Made by a program: the position numbers and the translations under genes. The notes under the pieces were generated by a model. That model saw only the letters and a program-made list of their open reading frames with translations, was not told the DNA's origin and made no database searches. Shown one piece after another: positions 19,737 through 29,944 of a stretch of 64,000 nucleotides of DNA (positions are counted from its first letter, which is position 1; the number at the start of each line of letters is the position of its first letter). This DNA comes from Lancefieldella sp. Marseille-Q7238 (GTDB lineage Bacteria; Actinomycetota; Coriobacteriia; Coriobacteriales; Atopobiaceae): positions 810,530 through 874,529 of the forward strand of contig NZ_OX424407.1 in assembly GCF_949152215.1 (NCBI RefSeq), given 5' to 3'.

Positions 19737-21707
19737 TCAGTCATCCTCATCCTCAAGCGAGTCCAGCTCAGAAAGCCAGAGCGCGCTTGACGCGTCAGAC
19801 GGCATACGAAGGTCACCGCGCGGCGAAAGCGCTACAGAGCCCACTTTTGGTCCATCCGGCATCGCGCTGCGTTTGAACTGCTGCGCGAAGAACCGGCGAT
19901 AAAATACCTTGAGCCAGGAAAGGATAGTTTTTCTGGAGTACTTCTCGCCAGAAGCTCCTGCACCAAACGCGTAACACGCGAGACGGAATACCTTGCGCGG
20001 GCTTGAACCATACCGAAGCACCTGGTACAAGAAGAAATCGTGAAGCTCATAGGGTCCCACAAGGTTTTCGGTCTTCTGCCCGATTGAGCCGTCCGCGCTC
20101 GCGGGAAGCAGCTCAGGGCTGACCGGCGTATCCAGCACATCGTACAAAGTATCCGCCACGTCTTCTTCATGTGTCTGAGCGTACATGTCGGCGCAATAGC
20201 GGACAAGATGCCTCACGAGCGTTTTGGGCACCGAGGCGTTCACGCCATACATAGACATTTGGTCGCCGTTGTAGGTAGCCCAGCCAAGCGCCAGTTCAGA
20301 GAGGTCGCCGGTACCGATAACCATGCCGCGCGCTTGGTTAGCGACATCCATAAGTATCTGAGTGCGCTCGCGCGCCTGAGCGTTTTCATACGTCACGTCG
20401 TGATTTGATTCGTCGTGACTGATGTCGGCAAAATGCTGGCGGACGGCGGCGGTAATGGAAATCTCGCGCAGCTCAGCGCCGAGAGCGCGGGCAAGCTCGA
20501 CCGCATTGGTATACGTGCGATCCGTCGTGCCAAATCCGGGCATGGTAACCGCGACAATGCCGCCTCGATCAAGACCAAGCTGATCAAAGGCGCGCACGGT
20601 CACCAAAAGGGCAAGCGTGGAGTCAAGACCTCCGGAAATGCCAATAACAGCGTGGTCAGAGCCGGTATGAGCAAGACGGGTCGCAAGGCCGTGAGCCTGA
20701 ATGCTCAACACCTCTTCACAACGCTCGGCACGACAATTGTCGCTTACCGGAACAAACGGACGGGGGTCCACAAATCGCGTCAATTTCGTGGGAGTTTCAA
20801 CATCAAGCGAGAAGTACATAACGATATGTCGGGCGTCTTCCGGACTTGGAGCCACCTGAAACGTTGACAGGCGACGACGCTCCGCGGAAAGTCGTGTCAC
20901 ATCAATCTCGGACACGGCGATGCCGTCCGCAAAACAGCCGGAATCAGCCAACCTGCGGCCGTTTTCACAGATGAGGTCGTGCCCAGGAAAGACCAAGTCG
21001 GTAGTCGATTCTCCCTCGCCCGAACTCGCATACGCGTACCCGCAGACAAGACGCGCGGACTGGTTCGTCACAAGCGCGCGGCGGTAATCCGCTTTACCAG
21101 CTGTAGCCGGCGAAGCGCTCATATTGCAGATGAGCGTAGCTCCCGCCATAGCGTGAGCAGTTGAAGGCGGGTCTGGCACCCAGAGATCCTCGCAAATCTC
21201 AACGGCCACAACCAGATCAGGCAGGGTGTCACATGCAAAAAGCTGATCAGCGCCAAAAGGAACAGTTCCCAACAGGTTGAAGTCTATTTCCGTTACAGGG
21301 CGGGGCCCGGCCGTAAAGTGGCGTCCCTCATAAAACTCGTTGTACGTTGGAATATGCCGCTTGGGAACCAACCCGAGAAGTTCGCCGCCGTACAGCACAG
21401 CAGCGCAGTTATAAAGTTTGGACGCCACCCGCACCGGGAGACCCGCCAAAATCAGCGCGTCCACATCAGCGGTGCGCGAGGCGATAGCAACAAGACCCCG
21501 CTCAGCCATATCCAAAAGCTCATCTTGCCAGAAGAGGTCCTCGCAGGTATAGCCCGTAATGCAAAGCTCCGGAAGCACCACAACGCGAGCATCATGCTCA
21601 GCAATGGCCTTCTCGATTGAGCTCAGACAGGACTCCACGTTATAAGCGACATCGGCAACGCGCACCTTTGGTGTCACGGCGGCTACCTTTACAAATCCGT
21701 CTCGCAT
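19737..21707 (-). CDS. nadE: Glutamine-dependent NAD+ synthetase
   Basis: 656 residues. It makes NAD+ from nicotinate adenine dinucleotide, ATP and glutamine, the last step of NAD synthesis. The N-terminal nitrilase-fold glutaminase has the catalytic Glu (LPELCITGYTCEDLF), Lys (VPKRHIPTYNEFYE) and Cys (VVAVEICEDLWVP). The C-terminal synthetase has the P-loop GISGGLDSTLAL and the GTGDLSELALGWATYNGD box. Both domains are intact and the length is normal for the fused actinobacterial type. GGGGAG precedes the ATG at 21707. Confidence 0.97.
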   Translation of the reverse strand: MRDGFVKVAAVTPKVRVADVAYNVESCLSSIEKAIAEHDARVVVLPELCITGYTCEDLFWQDELLDMAERGLVAIASRTADVDALILAGLPVRVASKLYNCAAVLYGGELLGLVPKRHIPTYNEFYEGRHFTAGPRPVTEIDFNLLGTVPFGADQLFACDTLPDLVVAVEICEDLWVPDPPSTAHAMAGATLICNMSASPATAGKADYRRALVTNQSARLVCGYAYASSGEGESTTDLVFPGHDLICENGRRLADSGCFADGIAVSEIDVTRLSAERRRLSTFQVAPSPEDARHIVMYFSLDVETPTKLTRFVDPRPFVPVSDNCRAERCEEVLSIQAHGLATRLAHTGSDHAVIGISGGLDSTLALLVTVRAFDQLGLDRGGIVAVTMPGFGTTDRTYTNAVELARALGAELREISITAAVRQHFADISHDESNHDVTYENAQARERTQILMDVANQARGMVIGTGDLSELALGWATYNGDQMSMYGVNASVPKTLVRHLVRYCADMYAQTHEEDVADTLYDVLDTPVSPELLPASADGSIGQKTENLVGPYELHDFFLYQVLRYGSSPRKVFRLACYAFGAGASGEKYSRKTILSWLKVFYRRFFAQQFKRSAMPDGPKVGSVALSPRGDLRMPSDASSALWLSELDSLEDEDD

Positions 21708-21814
21708 GGTTCTCCCCTATCCACTGGAAGCGCTTCTCGCTCTCCGCAGTCCCTTATCGAGAACAAAGCCCTCTTGAAAACGAGTTCTCTGCCACAGAAA
21801 CCCTTTGCCCTATC

Positions 21815-24265
21815 TTACATGCCGCTCGGAACCACAGGAGCATCAGTCGAAGACCACTCGCCCAGCGGCGCGTTTGGATTGGCGTCAAGCGTCAGTGGCG
21901 AGAAGAGCCCGGCGCGGTAACTTCTGAGCGCGCCAACAGCAATCATGGCGGCGTTGTCGCCACAGACCGACATCGGCGGCACGGTCACGCGCACTCCCTT
22001 TTTACCGAAAGCTTCCTTGTATGCCGCACGCAGCGCGGGATTTGCCGCTACGCCGCCGCCAACGCAAAAGTCATGGACGCCAGTTTCTTCTACCGCGCTG
22101 AGCGCCTTGGCAACTTGCACGTCAATAACCGCCTGCTCAAACGAGGCCGCCAGATCCGGCAGATTGATTGCTCTGCCTGCGCGATTTTCCGCTTCAATAT
22201 AGGTGATAACCGATGTCTTGAGCCCGGAAAGTGAGAACGAGTAATCCCCGCTATGCAACATGGCGCGAGGAAACTGAATAGCTCGCGGATTGCCCTGCGC
22301 CGCCAACTTGCTGATAACAGGGCCTCCCGGATATCCCAGACCCAGCGCCTTTGCCACCTTATCAAAGGCCTCACCAACCGCGTCGTCAATGGTCGTTCCC
22401 AGGACAACGTAGTCTCCCCAAGCACGTACGTGAACCAGCATGGTATTACCGCCGGAAACGAGACTTGCTATAAACGGCGGCTTCAAATCAGGCGTTTCAA
22501 AGAGATTGGCAAGAAGGTGGCCTTCAAGGTGATGTACGGGAATGAGCGGAAGCCCCGTTGCCGTACAGAGACCCTTCGCAAAGGCAACACCCACCACAAG
22601 CGCTCCCACGAGCCCTGGTCCCGTCGTAACGCCAACAGCCGAAAGATCTGAGGGCGTAAGCGTGTCGCAGCCAAAATGCTCGCCCGCGCGGATGAGCGTC
22701 TCCTCGAACAGACCTACGATAGCTTCGGTATGCTTACGCGATGCGATCTCGGGAACCACGCCGCCAAAACGCGCGTGAAAATCAATCTGCGTTGCGACGA
22801 CGTTCGCGCAGATAACGCCATGGGAGTCGATGATTGCCATGGCCGTCTCATCGCAAGACGATTCAATAGCCAGCACTAAATCGCCAGCCGCCTTAAGAGC
22901 AGCCTTGCTCTTATCGGAATGCTGAGTCGCCGTGAGAGGCCACGGGCGAATCGAAGCCTGAGGTTCGGGGTCGCGAGCCGAGAAACCAGCGCCGGTTGCA
23001 AGCGGCAGCTTCGCCGTCATCACAATCGCCGCAACATCCGGAGCGTAGTAGCCACTACGTTTTCCAACCTGCTCAAAGCCGAGGCACTCATAGAGCCCAC
23101 GAGCAGGCGTGTTATTCTCGGCAACTTCAAGGGTAAGGAAGCCTGCCCCCAGCATCTGAGCGTCATAGGCAACACGGCGGAGCAGCTCAGAAGCGATGCC
23201 GCCGTGGCGGTGCTCTTGCGCCACCACGACCTCTTCAATTTCAAACTCCGCTCCGGCGAGACGGCCGCCGGCAAAGCCCACCGGCTTTCCGTAATCATGA
23301 GCCAGCCACCAACTGCGGCCCGGCTGAGAAAGCTCCTCGTAAAAGGTCTTTTGTGTCCAAGGCGTATGCGCAGAACCAGCATACGCTGCAGCTTCCAGTT
23401 TTGCCACCTGCTCCAGATCGTTCACGGAGAGCGGTCGAAACTGCAGGTGCTTATCGGCAAGCGCGTCATCTACACCGGTCAGAGCGACAGTCGTCGGCTC
23501 TTTGAGACCTAAGCGCTGACGCTCCGTTTCCTCCGCGTCAGAAAGGCGTGTGTAGATGGGAAGCACCAGCGCAGGATCTCCATCGCCGAGTTCGTGCTCT
23601 GGAAGCGCCGCTGACCGAAGCAGCCCTTCTCCCGTGGGATACCACGTTTCTTCAGGCGTAAAGGCCGAGAAGCCCGCCGCTTCAAATCTCTCCTGGTATT
23701 TCTTGAGACCGTTGCCACTCAGCGTCAGTTCTTCGCGATCGGATCTTTCCGACCACTCCGCAACCACCTTGTCTACCTTGAACACCGTTTCAGCAGGAAA
23801 CGTACGGTGGGCGCCCTCACCGTCAAGCAGATATACGCCGGGATACACCTCACCTCGCATGGCGTCACCCGCAACGGCAAGTTTGCCGCGAACGCCTGCA
23901 TTCCATGCGGAAAACGCCATCGCGTCAAGCGCGGAAGCGCCATAAAGCGGCAGTTCAACGCCGCATGCAATGCCCTTCGCAGTAGCTACGCCAATGCGCA
24001 CGCCGGTAAACGAGCCCGGTCCGCGGCCCACAAGCACTGCATCCACATCTGCCATTGTCAGGCTCGCCGCGCTCAGAACCTGCTGAATGGTTCCAGCGAG
24101 CTCCACATTCGCTTGACGGCGGCAGAGATGATCGGCAGATGAGAGCATCTCAACGGACGTGCCACCCGCCTGAGACGGTATCCAGCGCGCTACCGAGCAT
24201 GCCAGCATATCCGTTGAGGTGTCAAGCGCAAGGACAATCTTCGGTTTGGTCGTACTTCTCAGCAT
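21815..24265 (-). CDS. tsaD: TsaB-RimI-TsaD fusion, tRNA t6A biosynthesis
   Basis: 816 residues joining three normally separate proteins. Residues about 1-250 are TsaB (LALDTSTDMLACSV, GRGPGSFTGVRIG). Residues about 265-430 are a RimI-like GNAT acetyltransferase (EEVVVAQEHRHGGIASELL for acetyl-CoA binding). Residues about 460-816 are TsaD/Gcp (LAIESSCDETAMAI, VPEIASRKHTEAI, LVSGGNTMLV, GDNAAMIAVGAL). TsaB and TsaD act with TsaE and TsaC to put threonylcarbamoyl on A37 of ANN-decoding tRNAs; RimI acetylates ribosomal protein S18 in E. coli. The three genes are often adjacent, so a fusion preserves a known neighbourhood. No stop or frameshift is seen at the joins. Confidence 0.95.
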   Translation of the reverse strand: MLRSTTKPKIVLALDTSTDMLACSVARWIPSQAGGTSVEMLSSADHLCRRQANVELAGTIQQVLSAASLTMADVDAVLVGRGPGSFTGVRIGVATAKGIACGVELPLYGASALDAMAFSAWNAGVRGKLAVAGDAMRGEVYPGVYLLDGEGAHRTFPAETVFKVDKVVAEWSERSDREELTLSGNGLKKYQERFEAAGFSAFTPEETWYPTGEGLLRSAALPEHELGDGDPALVLPIYTRLSDAEETERQRLGLKEPTTVALTGVDDALADKHLQFRPLSVNDLEQVAKLEAAAYAGSAHTPWTQKTFYEELSQPGRSWWLAHDYGKPVGFAGGRLAGAEFEIEEVVVAQEHRHGGIASELLRRVAYDAQMLGAGFLTLEVAENNTPARGLYECLGFEQVGKRSGYYAPDVAAIVMTAKLPLATGAGFSARDPEPQASIRPWPLTATQHSDKSKAALKAAGDLVLAIESSCDETAMAIIDSHGVICANVVATQIDFHARFGGVVPEIASRKHTEAIVGLFEETLIRAGEHFGCDTLTPSDLSAVGVTTGPGLVGALVVGVAFAKGLCTATGLPLIPVHHLEGHLLANLFETPDLKPPFIASLVSGGNTMLVHVRAWGDYVVLGTTIDDAVGEAFDKVAKALGLGYPGGPVISKLAAQGNPRAIQFPRAMLHSGDYSFSLSGLKTSVITYIEAENRAGRAINLPDLAASFEQAVIDVQVAKALSAVEETGVHDFCVGGGVAANPALRAAYKEAFGKKGVRVTVPPMSVCGDNAAMIAVGALRSYRAGLFSPLTLDANPNAPLGEWSSTDAPVVPSGM

Positions 24266-24322
24266 ACAAGCTCTTCTCGACAGGAAATGTACCGTGCAAT
24301 ACTATACGCCACCTGTCGATTT

Positions 24323-24437
24323 TCAGAACAGCTTCGCGTAATCCTGACTGTCGTGAAAAATATTGATTACTACAATCGTCTCGCCTGATACCTTATAGAA
24401 ACGGACATAATGACCAACTAAACAAGTATTGCTTGGT
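24323..24437 (-). pseudogene. RelE/ParE-family toxin C-terminal remnant
   Basis: Directly after the EamA transporter stop, in another frame, about 38 codons read GHYVRFYKVSGETIVVINIF then HDSQDYAKLF and stop. This is the usual end of RelE/ParE toxins (beta-strands followed by the conserved catalytic-site region). The N-terminal half and any antitoxin are missing, so it is a fragment left by deletion or insertion. Confidence 0.55.
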
Positions 24438-25340
24438 TTATGACCAGATAGCCATAGCTATGGTACTGAAGACCATAAGAGCTAGCCCCCATGCCGCCTT
24501 TTTGCTGAGCTTCTCATGAAATACCAGGAAAGAGAAGGCGATAGACACCAGAATACTCATCTTGTCGATAGGGACAACCACACTGACAACGCCATTCTGA
24601 ATTGCATAGTAATAGCATAGCCACGAGGCTCCTGTTGCAAATCCAGAAAGGATGATAAAAAGCAATTCTCTTTTGTCGATGTTTTCCAACGACGCTTGCT
24701 TGCCCTTAAGAAACACGATGAGCCACGCCATGATTAAAACAACACCTGTACGGATTGCCGTTCCAAGGTTGGATTCCACGCCCGTTATACCAACTTTCGC
24801 GAGAATCGCCGTCAGAGCTGCAAAAACAGCTGAGCCAATAGCATAGACACGCCAGCGCTGTTTCTTTGGACTTTGGTGCTGTTTCAAAATTTGCGTTTTT
24901 ACCCGTTGAGAATTTGCAGGTTCTCTTCCTGTCATGAGAAAAATACCAGTCGCCAAGAGCGCCGTTCCCGCTAATTTAATAGCCAGATGATTTGTTTCTC
25001 CAAAAAGGATAATTGCCAGAAGTACTGTCAGAATCGTACTGGACTTATCAATAGGCACAACTTGATTTACATCGCCTACGAACAGCGCTTTGAAGTAGCA
25101 AATCCACGACGCACCCGTCGTCAATCCCGAAAGTATTAAAAAGGCCAGCGACTTTGGCTGTATCTGCACGATTGTCTGAGCAGACCCCACCATGAAGACC
25201 ATCGTCCATGAAAACGCCAGCACCACGATTGTGCGCAATGCGGTAGCCAAGTCGGAGTCCGTCTTCCGGATACCGCACTTTGCCAATATAGCCGTCAGCC
25301 CCGCGAAAAAGGCGGACAGCAGCGCCATGACAAGCCACAT
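24438..25340 (-). CDS. EamA/DMT-family transporter
   Basis: 300 residues, about ten membrane helices in two EamA repeats. Each repeat begins with the same type of sequence (FFAGLTAILAKCGI and FAALTAILAKVGI) and contains a GASWICYFKAL / GASWLCYYYAI box followed by VVPIDK. A charged cytoplasmic loop separates the halves (about 135-155). These proteins export or import small metabolites; the substrate cannot be told from sequence. It seems monocistronic. Confidence 0.9.
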   Translation of the reverse strand: MWLVMALLSAFFAGLTAILAKCGIRKTDSDLATALRTIVVLAFSWTMVFMVGSAQTIVQIQPKSLAFLILSGLTTGASWICYFKALFVGDVNQVVPIDKSSTILTVLLAIILFGETNHLAIKLAGTALLATGIFLMTGREPANSQRVKTQILKQHQSPKKQRWRVYAIGSAVFAALTAILAKVGITGVESNLGTAIRTGVVLIMAWLIVFLKGKQASLENIDKRELLFIILSGFATGASWLCYYYAIQNGVVSVVVPIDKMSILVSIAFSFLVFHEKLSKKAAWGLALMVFSTIAMAIWS

Positions 25341-25581
25341 GCTATGGACTTCCTAACTTCCTATAGGATGCCCCTACGTCTCACCGTCGCCATAGAGCCA
25401 GTACGATTAATGCTCATTTCTGACATCACACGATTGCTAGTTTAGCGCACCTTCTTGCTGTCCAAATTATAATCTGAACCAAAATAATTTAAGGAAATCT
25501 GGAATCCGTCGAAAAATTATATCGCTGCGCTTTTTCTCAGGCATTTGCAGCGGTACTGCACTTTACGTCAGCGCGCCGCTT

Positions 25582-26085
25582 CTAAAATCGAGCAACCTGC
25601 TCTATCTTTCGAGCCACGATTTCCAAACCGAAAAGATCTTCTCGGTTAAAGCGTCCCACAACAGGACTGTCGATATCTAGCACTCCCACGACAGAGCCTC
25701 CAACCTGCAGCGGAACTACGACCTCAGAATTCGACGCGGCATCGCAGGCGATATGACCTGAAAACTCATGGACGTTTTCTACCAGCTGACTCTCTTTTGT
25801 CGCGGCGGCCGTACCGCAGACTCCTTGCCCAAAGGGAATGCGCACGCAGGCTACTTTTCCCTGAAAGGGGCCAAGGTGAAGTTCAGAAGAGCACGCCTTC
25901 TCCGGCTCCACGCTGTCGCGTTTCTCGCCTGAAAACACCCAATCTGCCAGGTAAAATCCGACCCAATTGACCTCATCAAGTGCGTCCCACAAGAGCGCGG
26001 AAGCGTTCGCCAGCACCGGGAGCCAATGTGCGTCAATCTCGGCAAGCTCTTCAATTTGGCTGGCAAGCAACGTATAGTCGGGCAT
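25582..26085 (-). CDS. Free methionine-R-sulfoxide reductase (GAF domain)
   Basis: 167 residues forming one GAF domain. fRMsr enzymes reduce free Met-R-sulfoxide in the cytoplasm using thioredoxin. The three expected Cys are present: two in KVACVRIPFGQGVCGTAA and one in HIACDAASNSEVVVP. The ATG at 26085 is preceded by GAGAGGAGTCC. The gene lies 79 bases downstream of glgP on the same strand and may be cotranscribed with it. Confidence 0.9.
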   Translation of the reverse strand: MPDYTLLASQIEELAEIDAHWLPVLANASALLWDALDEVNWVGFYLADWVFSGEKRDSVEPEKACSSELHLGPFQGKVACVRIPFGQGVCGTAAATKESQLVENVHEFSGHIACDAASNSEVVVPLQVGGSVVGVLDIDSPVVGRFNREDLFGLEIVARKIEQVARF

Positions 26086-26164
26086 TGGACTCCTCTCAAA
26101 ACGGCGCCGGGAATATCTCCCGACGCCGAAATCAGCACCACATTCCGATGAAACAGGCGCGCGC

Positions 26165-28429
26165 TTACTTGTCCGCCGTAAGGTGCCATATCTCATCGTT
26201 ATACTCAGCAATCGTGCGATCGCTTGAGAACTGGCCCGCCATAGCGATATTAACCAAGGATTTCTTGAGCCAGAGCTTGCGATCTTCGTAGTCTGAGCAG
26301 ACCAGCTCTTTCTCCTGGATGTACTCTTCAAGGTCAAGAAGAGCCATAAACCAATCCTTACAGGCCAAGTCATCGTGAAGGCGCCGCAGACGCTCAGCGT
26401 TGCCGGTGGCCATAAACTGAGGGCTGGTAATAAAGTCGACCAGCAGCTTAATGCCGGGCTTCAGGTACTGCGCATGGGCGTTGTAGGAGCCGTCAGCGTA
26501 AAGTTTGACTACCTCATCGCTGGACGCGCCGAAGGTATAGATGTTCTCATCGCCCACAAGCTCAGCGATCTCAACATTAGCGCCATCTATGGTACACAGC
26601 GTCACGGCGCCGTTGAGCATGAACTTCATGTTGGACGTACCGGAAGCCTCCTTGGAAGCGAGCGAAATCTGCTCCGAGATGTCGGCGGCGGGAATCACAT
26701 GCTCGGCCGCAGTCACATTGTAGTTCTCTATCATAATGACCTGCAGGTACGGGGCGACTTCGGGGTCATTTGCAATCCACTTGCTCAGTGTCAGAATCAA
26801 ATGGATGATGTCCTGCGCAATAACGTAGGCGGGAGCGGCTTTACCGCCGAAAATGACCGTAAGGGGACGCTCAGGGATGTTGCCGTTTTTGATATCCAGA
26901 TACTTCCAAATGAGGTACAGCGCAAGCATCTGCTGGCGCTTGTACTCGTGGATACGCTTCACCTGCACATCAACGATTGAGCCGTCAAGCACCTGAGCGC
27001 CCTGATGAGCCAGAAGAAATTCGCTCATGACGTGTTTCGCGTCGTCTTTAATGGCCGCCAGTCGCTCCAAGACCTCATCGTCATCGACAAAGCGCAAAAG
27101 ACCCTTCAGATCTCCCGTGCGGCGCCACTCAGTTCCCAATAGCGTATCGAGAAGGTCGGCAAGACCGGGATTGCACCCCATGAGCCAGCGGCGGAAGGTA
27201 ATGCCGTTGGTCTTGTTGGAGAACTTCTCAGGGTAGATGTCATAGAACGGCTTAAGTTCGCTCTCCTCCAAGATCTTGGTATGGAGAGCGGCGACGCCGT
27301 TAATGCTGTAGCCGTAGTGGATAGCCAGGTGAGCCATATGCACCTTGCCGTCGATGATAATTTGTACGGCGGGGTCTTTGAACTCAGCGCGTGTGCGCTC
27401 GTCAAGCTTCTTGATAATAGAGGCAATCTTCGGCGAGACTTCCTCAAGGAACTCAAGCGGCCATTTTTCAAGCGCCTCAGCCAAAATAGTGTGGTTGGTG
27501 TAGGCAACCATCGAGCGCACGATAGTAACCGCCTCGTCAAAGGCAATGTCGTGCTCTTCCGTGAGAATGCGAATAAGCTCGGGGATAACCATAGTCGGAT
27601 GCGTATCGTTGATTTGAATGACCGCGTACTCCGCCAAATCATGCAAGTTGCACCCGCGGTCCATCGCCTCTTTTACAATAAGCTGAGCGGCGTTGGATAC
27701 CATAAAGTACTGCTGGTATACGCGGAGCAGCTGACCGTCTCTGTCGGAATCGTCCGGATACAAGAAGAGCGTCAGGTTCTTTTTCAGCTCGCGCTTATCA
27801 AAACCGATAGAATCCTCAGGCACCAGTCCATCATCAACGCCCTCCAAATCAAAGAGGCGCAGGCGATTCTTCTTCGGACGCTCGTACCCAAGCACATCAA
27901 TCGAGAAGAGCTTCGAGGTGACTGAGAAACTGCCGAACGTAACGGTAAACGAGGTGTTTTCGTCACGCAGCCATCCCTCTCTCTCAAGCCAGCCATCGGG
28001 TACGGTCGCTTGCTGGTTGTCCTTAAACTTCTGATGAAACAGGCCATAGTGGTAATTGAGACCAACGCCATCGCCCGGAAGCGCGAGCGTAGCCATGGAA
28101 TCGATAAAGCAGGCGGCGAGGCGTCCAAGGCCTCCATTACCCAGAGAAGGCTCCGCCTCATACTCTTCAACCGTATTGAGGTCATGACCGGCTTCGGTAA
28201 GCTGGCGTTTGACCTCATCATACAGGCCGAGGTTGATCAGATTGTTGGTCAGAAGCTTGCCGATAAGAAATTCAGCGGAGATGTAGTACAGACGCTTCTT
28301 TCCCTCGTTCAGTGGAAGCTCAGCGCTCTTCTCGCTTACGACTGACATCAGCAGCTCATACACAGTCGCGTCATCAAGCTCAGCAAGCGGCCGGCCATAT
28401 CTTTGATGAGAAAGCTCATCCAAATTCAT
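26165..28429 (-). CDS. glgP: Glycogen/maltodextrin phosphorylase
   Basis: 754 residues, a GT35 enzyme that releases glucose-1-phosphate from alpha-1,4-glucan using phosphate and PLP. The N-terminal block KRLYYISAEFLIGKLL and NGGLGRLAACF are typical, and the PLP-lysine lies in EASGTSNMKFMLNGAVT. It is slightly shorter than eukaryotic phosphorylases, as usual for bacterial maltodextrin types. Its ATG overlaps the malQ stop by one base (TAATG), so the two are translationally coupled. Together with malQ and the upstream ABC transporter it completes a maltodextrin uptake and breakdown route. Confidence 0.96.
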   Translation of the reverse strand: MNLDELSHQRYGRPLAELDDATVYELLMSVVSEKSAELPLNEGKKRLYYISAEFLIGKLLTNNLINLGLYDEVKRQLTEAGHDLNTVEEYEAEPSLGNGGLGRLAACFIDSMATLALPGDGVGLNYHYGLFHQKFKDNQQATVPDGWLEREGWLRDENTSFTVTFGSFSVTSKLFSIDVLGYERPKKNRLRLFDLEGVDDGLVPEDSIGFDKRELKKNLTLFLYPDDSDRDGQLLRVYQQYFMVSNAAQLIVKEAMDRGCNLHDLAEYAVIQINDTHPTMVIPELIRILTEEHDIAFDEAVTIVRSMVAYTNHTILAEALEKWPLEFLEEVSPKIASIIKKLDERTRAEFKDPAVQIIIDGKVHMAHLAIHYGYSINGVAALHTKILEESELKPFYDIYPEKFSNKTNGITFRRWLMGCNPGLADLLDTLLGTEWRRTGDLKGLLRFVDDDEVLERLAAIKDDAKHVMSEFLLAHQGAQVLDGSIVDVQVKRIHEYKRQQMLALYLIWKYLDIKNGNIPERPLTVIFGGKAAPAYVIAQDIIHLILTLSKWIANDPEVAPYLQVIMIENYNVTAAEHVIPAADISEQISLASKEASGTSNMKFMLNGAVTLCTIDGANVEIAELVGDENIYTFGASSDEVVKLYADGSYNAHAQYLKPGIKLLVDFITSPQFMATGNAERLRRLHDDLACKDWFMALLDLEEYIQEKELVCSDYEDRKLWLKKSLVNIAMAGQFSSDRTIAEYNDEIWHLTADK

Positions 28430-29922
28430 TATTCGTCCCCCTTAGGAATCCTGAAGTAGGTCTCAGTAATCGTTCGCAGGTAGTCTTCGGTATGGCGAGT
28501 AATCGCGCCTCGTTCCATACGCCAGCACCAGTTTCCCCCTAATGTCGCCGGAGTATTCATGCGGGCTTCATCTCCAAGGCCGAGAAGGTCTTGCATGGTA
28601 TGAATGCAGGTATCGCTTACCGAAGCCGCGATCCCGCGGTCGAGAGCTTCACTTACCGGCTCATCGGGCGCGCGATGGAGATATAGGTCAACTTGCTCAC
28701 GTTCGCGAGGCGTCGCCGTATGCTCATACCAGCCGCGACCTGTTTGATTGTCGTGCGTGCCCACATACGCCACGGTGTTGGGCTTGTAGTTATGCGGGAG
28801 ATCTCCCGCGTCCCTCTCGCCGTTAAAGCCGCACTGGAGCACTTTCATGCCGGGAAATCCGGTTTTCTCGCGCATATCGATAAGTTCCTGCGTCATGAGA
28901 CCCAAATCCTCCGCAATGATGGGCAACTTGCCAAGCTGGCGCTTCAGCTCATCGAACAGATCAGTATCAGGCCCCTTGGTCCACTTACCGCCGCGGGCGT
29001 CGGGAGCGCCAAAAGGAACCTCCCAGTACGCCTCAAACCCGCGGAAATGATCAATGCGCAAAACGTCATACAGCTCAAAGCTCAGCCGGATACGCCATAC
29101 CCACCACGCGTAGTGGTTCTTCTTCATGTATTCCCAGTTATAGATTGGATTGCCCCAATACTGACCGGTTGAGGAGAAGTGATCGGGAGGCGTACCGGCC
29201 ACCGTTACAGGATCGCCCTTTTCATCAATCTTAAAGAGCTCGGGCTGCGCCCACATTTCAACCGAGTCGCGCGACACGTAAATGGGAAGGTCACCAATAA
29301 TCAGAACGCCATGGTCATTGGCGTAGCTTTTGAGCGTATCCCACTGCTTGAAGAAGAAATACTGCGTCATCTTGTGATACAGCAACTTGTCCGAAAACTG
29401 CGCCGCATACTCCTGGCTCTTCTGGCCACGGCGTTGATACTGGCGTGGCCACTCCCAAAACGCCCTCAGACCAAACGTCTCCTTGAGCGTCATGAACTCC
29501 GCGTACGGCTCAAGCCATTCCTTGTGCTTCGCGCAGAATGTTTTGAAGTCGGCGGGGATGTCGGACGCGAATCGAGCAAAGGCACGCTCCAGCAGGCGGC
29601 GATGGCTCACAAAGAGTGTACCGTAGTCGACGCGGGCGGGATCAGAGCCAAAGTCAAGGTCATCGGCATCGTTTTCCGCCAGGTACCCAAGCTCTTTCAG
29701 GGCGTCAATATCGATAAAATAGGGATTGCCTGCGGCAGCGGAAAACGACTGGTACGGTGAGTCGCCGTAGCTGGTGGTCGTTAAAGGCAGCACCTGCCAA
29801 TAGCGCTGTTTTGCGCGGGCGAGAAAATCGACGAACTGGTAGGCTTCGCGGCCAAAGGTGCCGATTCCATAGTGATTCGGAAGGGACGAGACTGCCATCA
29901 ATACTCCGCTGGCACGCTCCAT
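28429..29922 (-). CDS. malQ: 4-alpha-glucanotransferase (amylomaltase)
   Basis: 497 residues of GH77. It transfers alpha-1,4-glucan segments, making longer maltodextrins for GlgP and releasing glucose. Motifs: SSLPNHYGIGTFG at the N-terminus, YWQVLPLTTTSYGDSPYQSF, the nucleophile region LRIDHFRGFEAYW, acid/base region IIAEDLG, and YVGTHDNQT. AGAGGG lies upstream of the ATG at 29922; a TTG 24 bases earlier is less likely. It is coupled to glgP and follows a terminator after msmK, so this may be a second transcription unit or depend on read-through. Confidence 0.95.
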   Translation of the reverse strand: MERASGVLMAVSSLPNHYGIGTFGREAYQFVDFLARAKQRYWQVLPLTTTSYGDSPYQSFSAAAGNPYFIDIDALKELGYLAENDADDLDFGSDPARVDYGTLFVSHRRLLERAFARFASDIPADFKTFCAKHKEWLEPYAEFMTLKETFGLRAFWEWPRQYQRRGQKSQEYAAQFSDKLLYHKMTQYFFFKQWDTLKSYANDHGVLIIGDLPIYVSRDSVEMWAQPELFKIDEKGDPVTVAGTPPDHFSSTGQYWGNPIYNWEYMKKNHYAWWVWRIRLSFELYDVLRIDHFRGFEAYWEVPFGAPDARGGKWTKGPDTDLFDELKRQLGKLPIIAEDLGLMTQELIDMREKTGFPGMKVLQCGFNGERDAGDLPHNYKPNTVAYVGTHDNQTGRGWYEHTATPREREQVDLYLHRAPDEPVSEALDRGIAASVSDTCIHTMQDLLGLGDEARMNTPATLGGNWCWRMERGAITRHTEDYLRTITETYFRIPKGDE

Positions 29923-29944
29923 ACATTTCCCTCTTTCTAACGTC

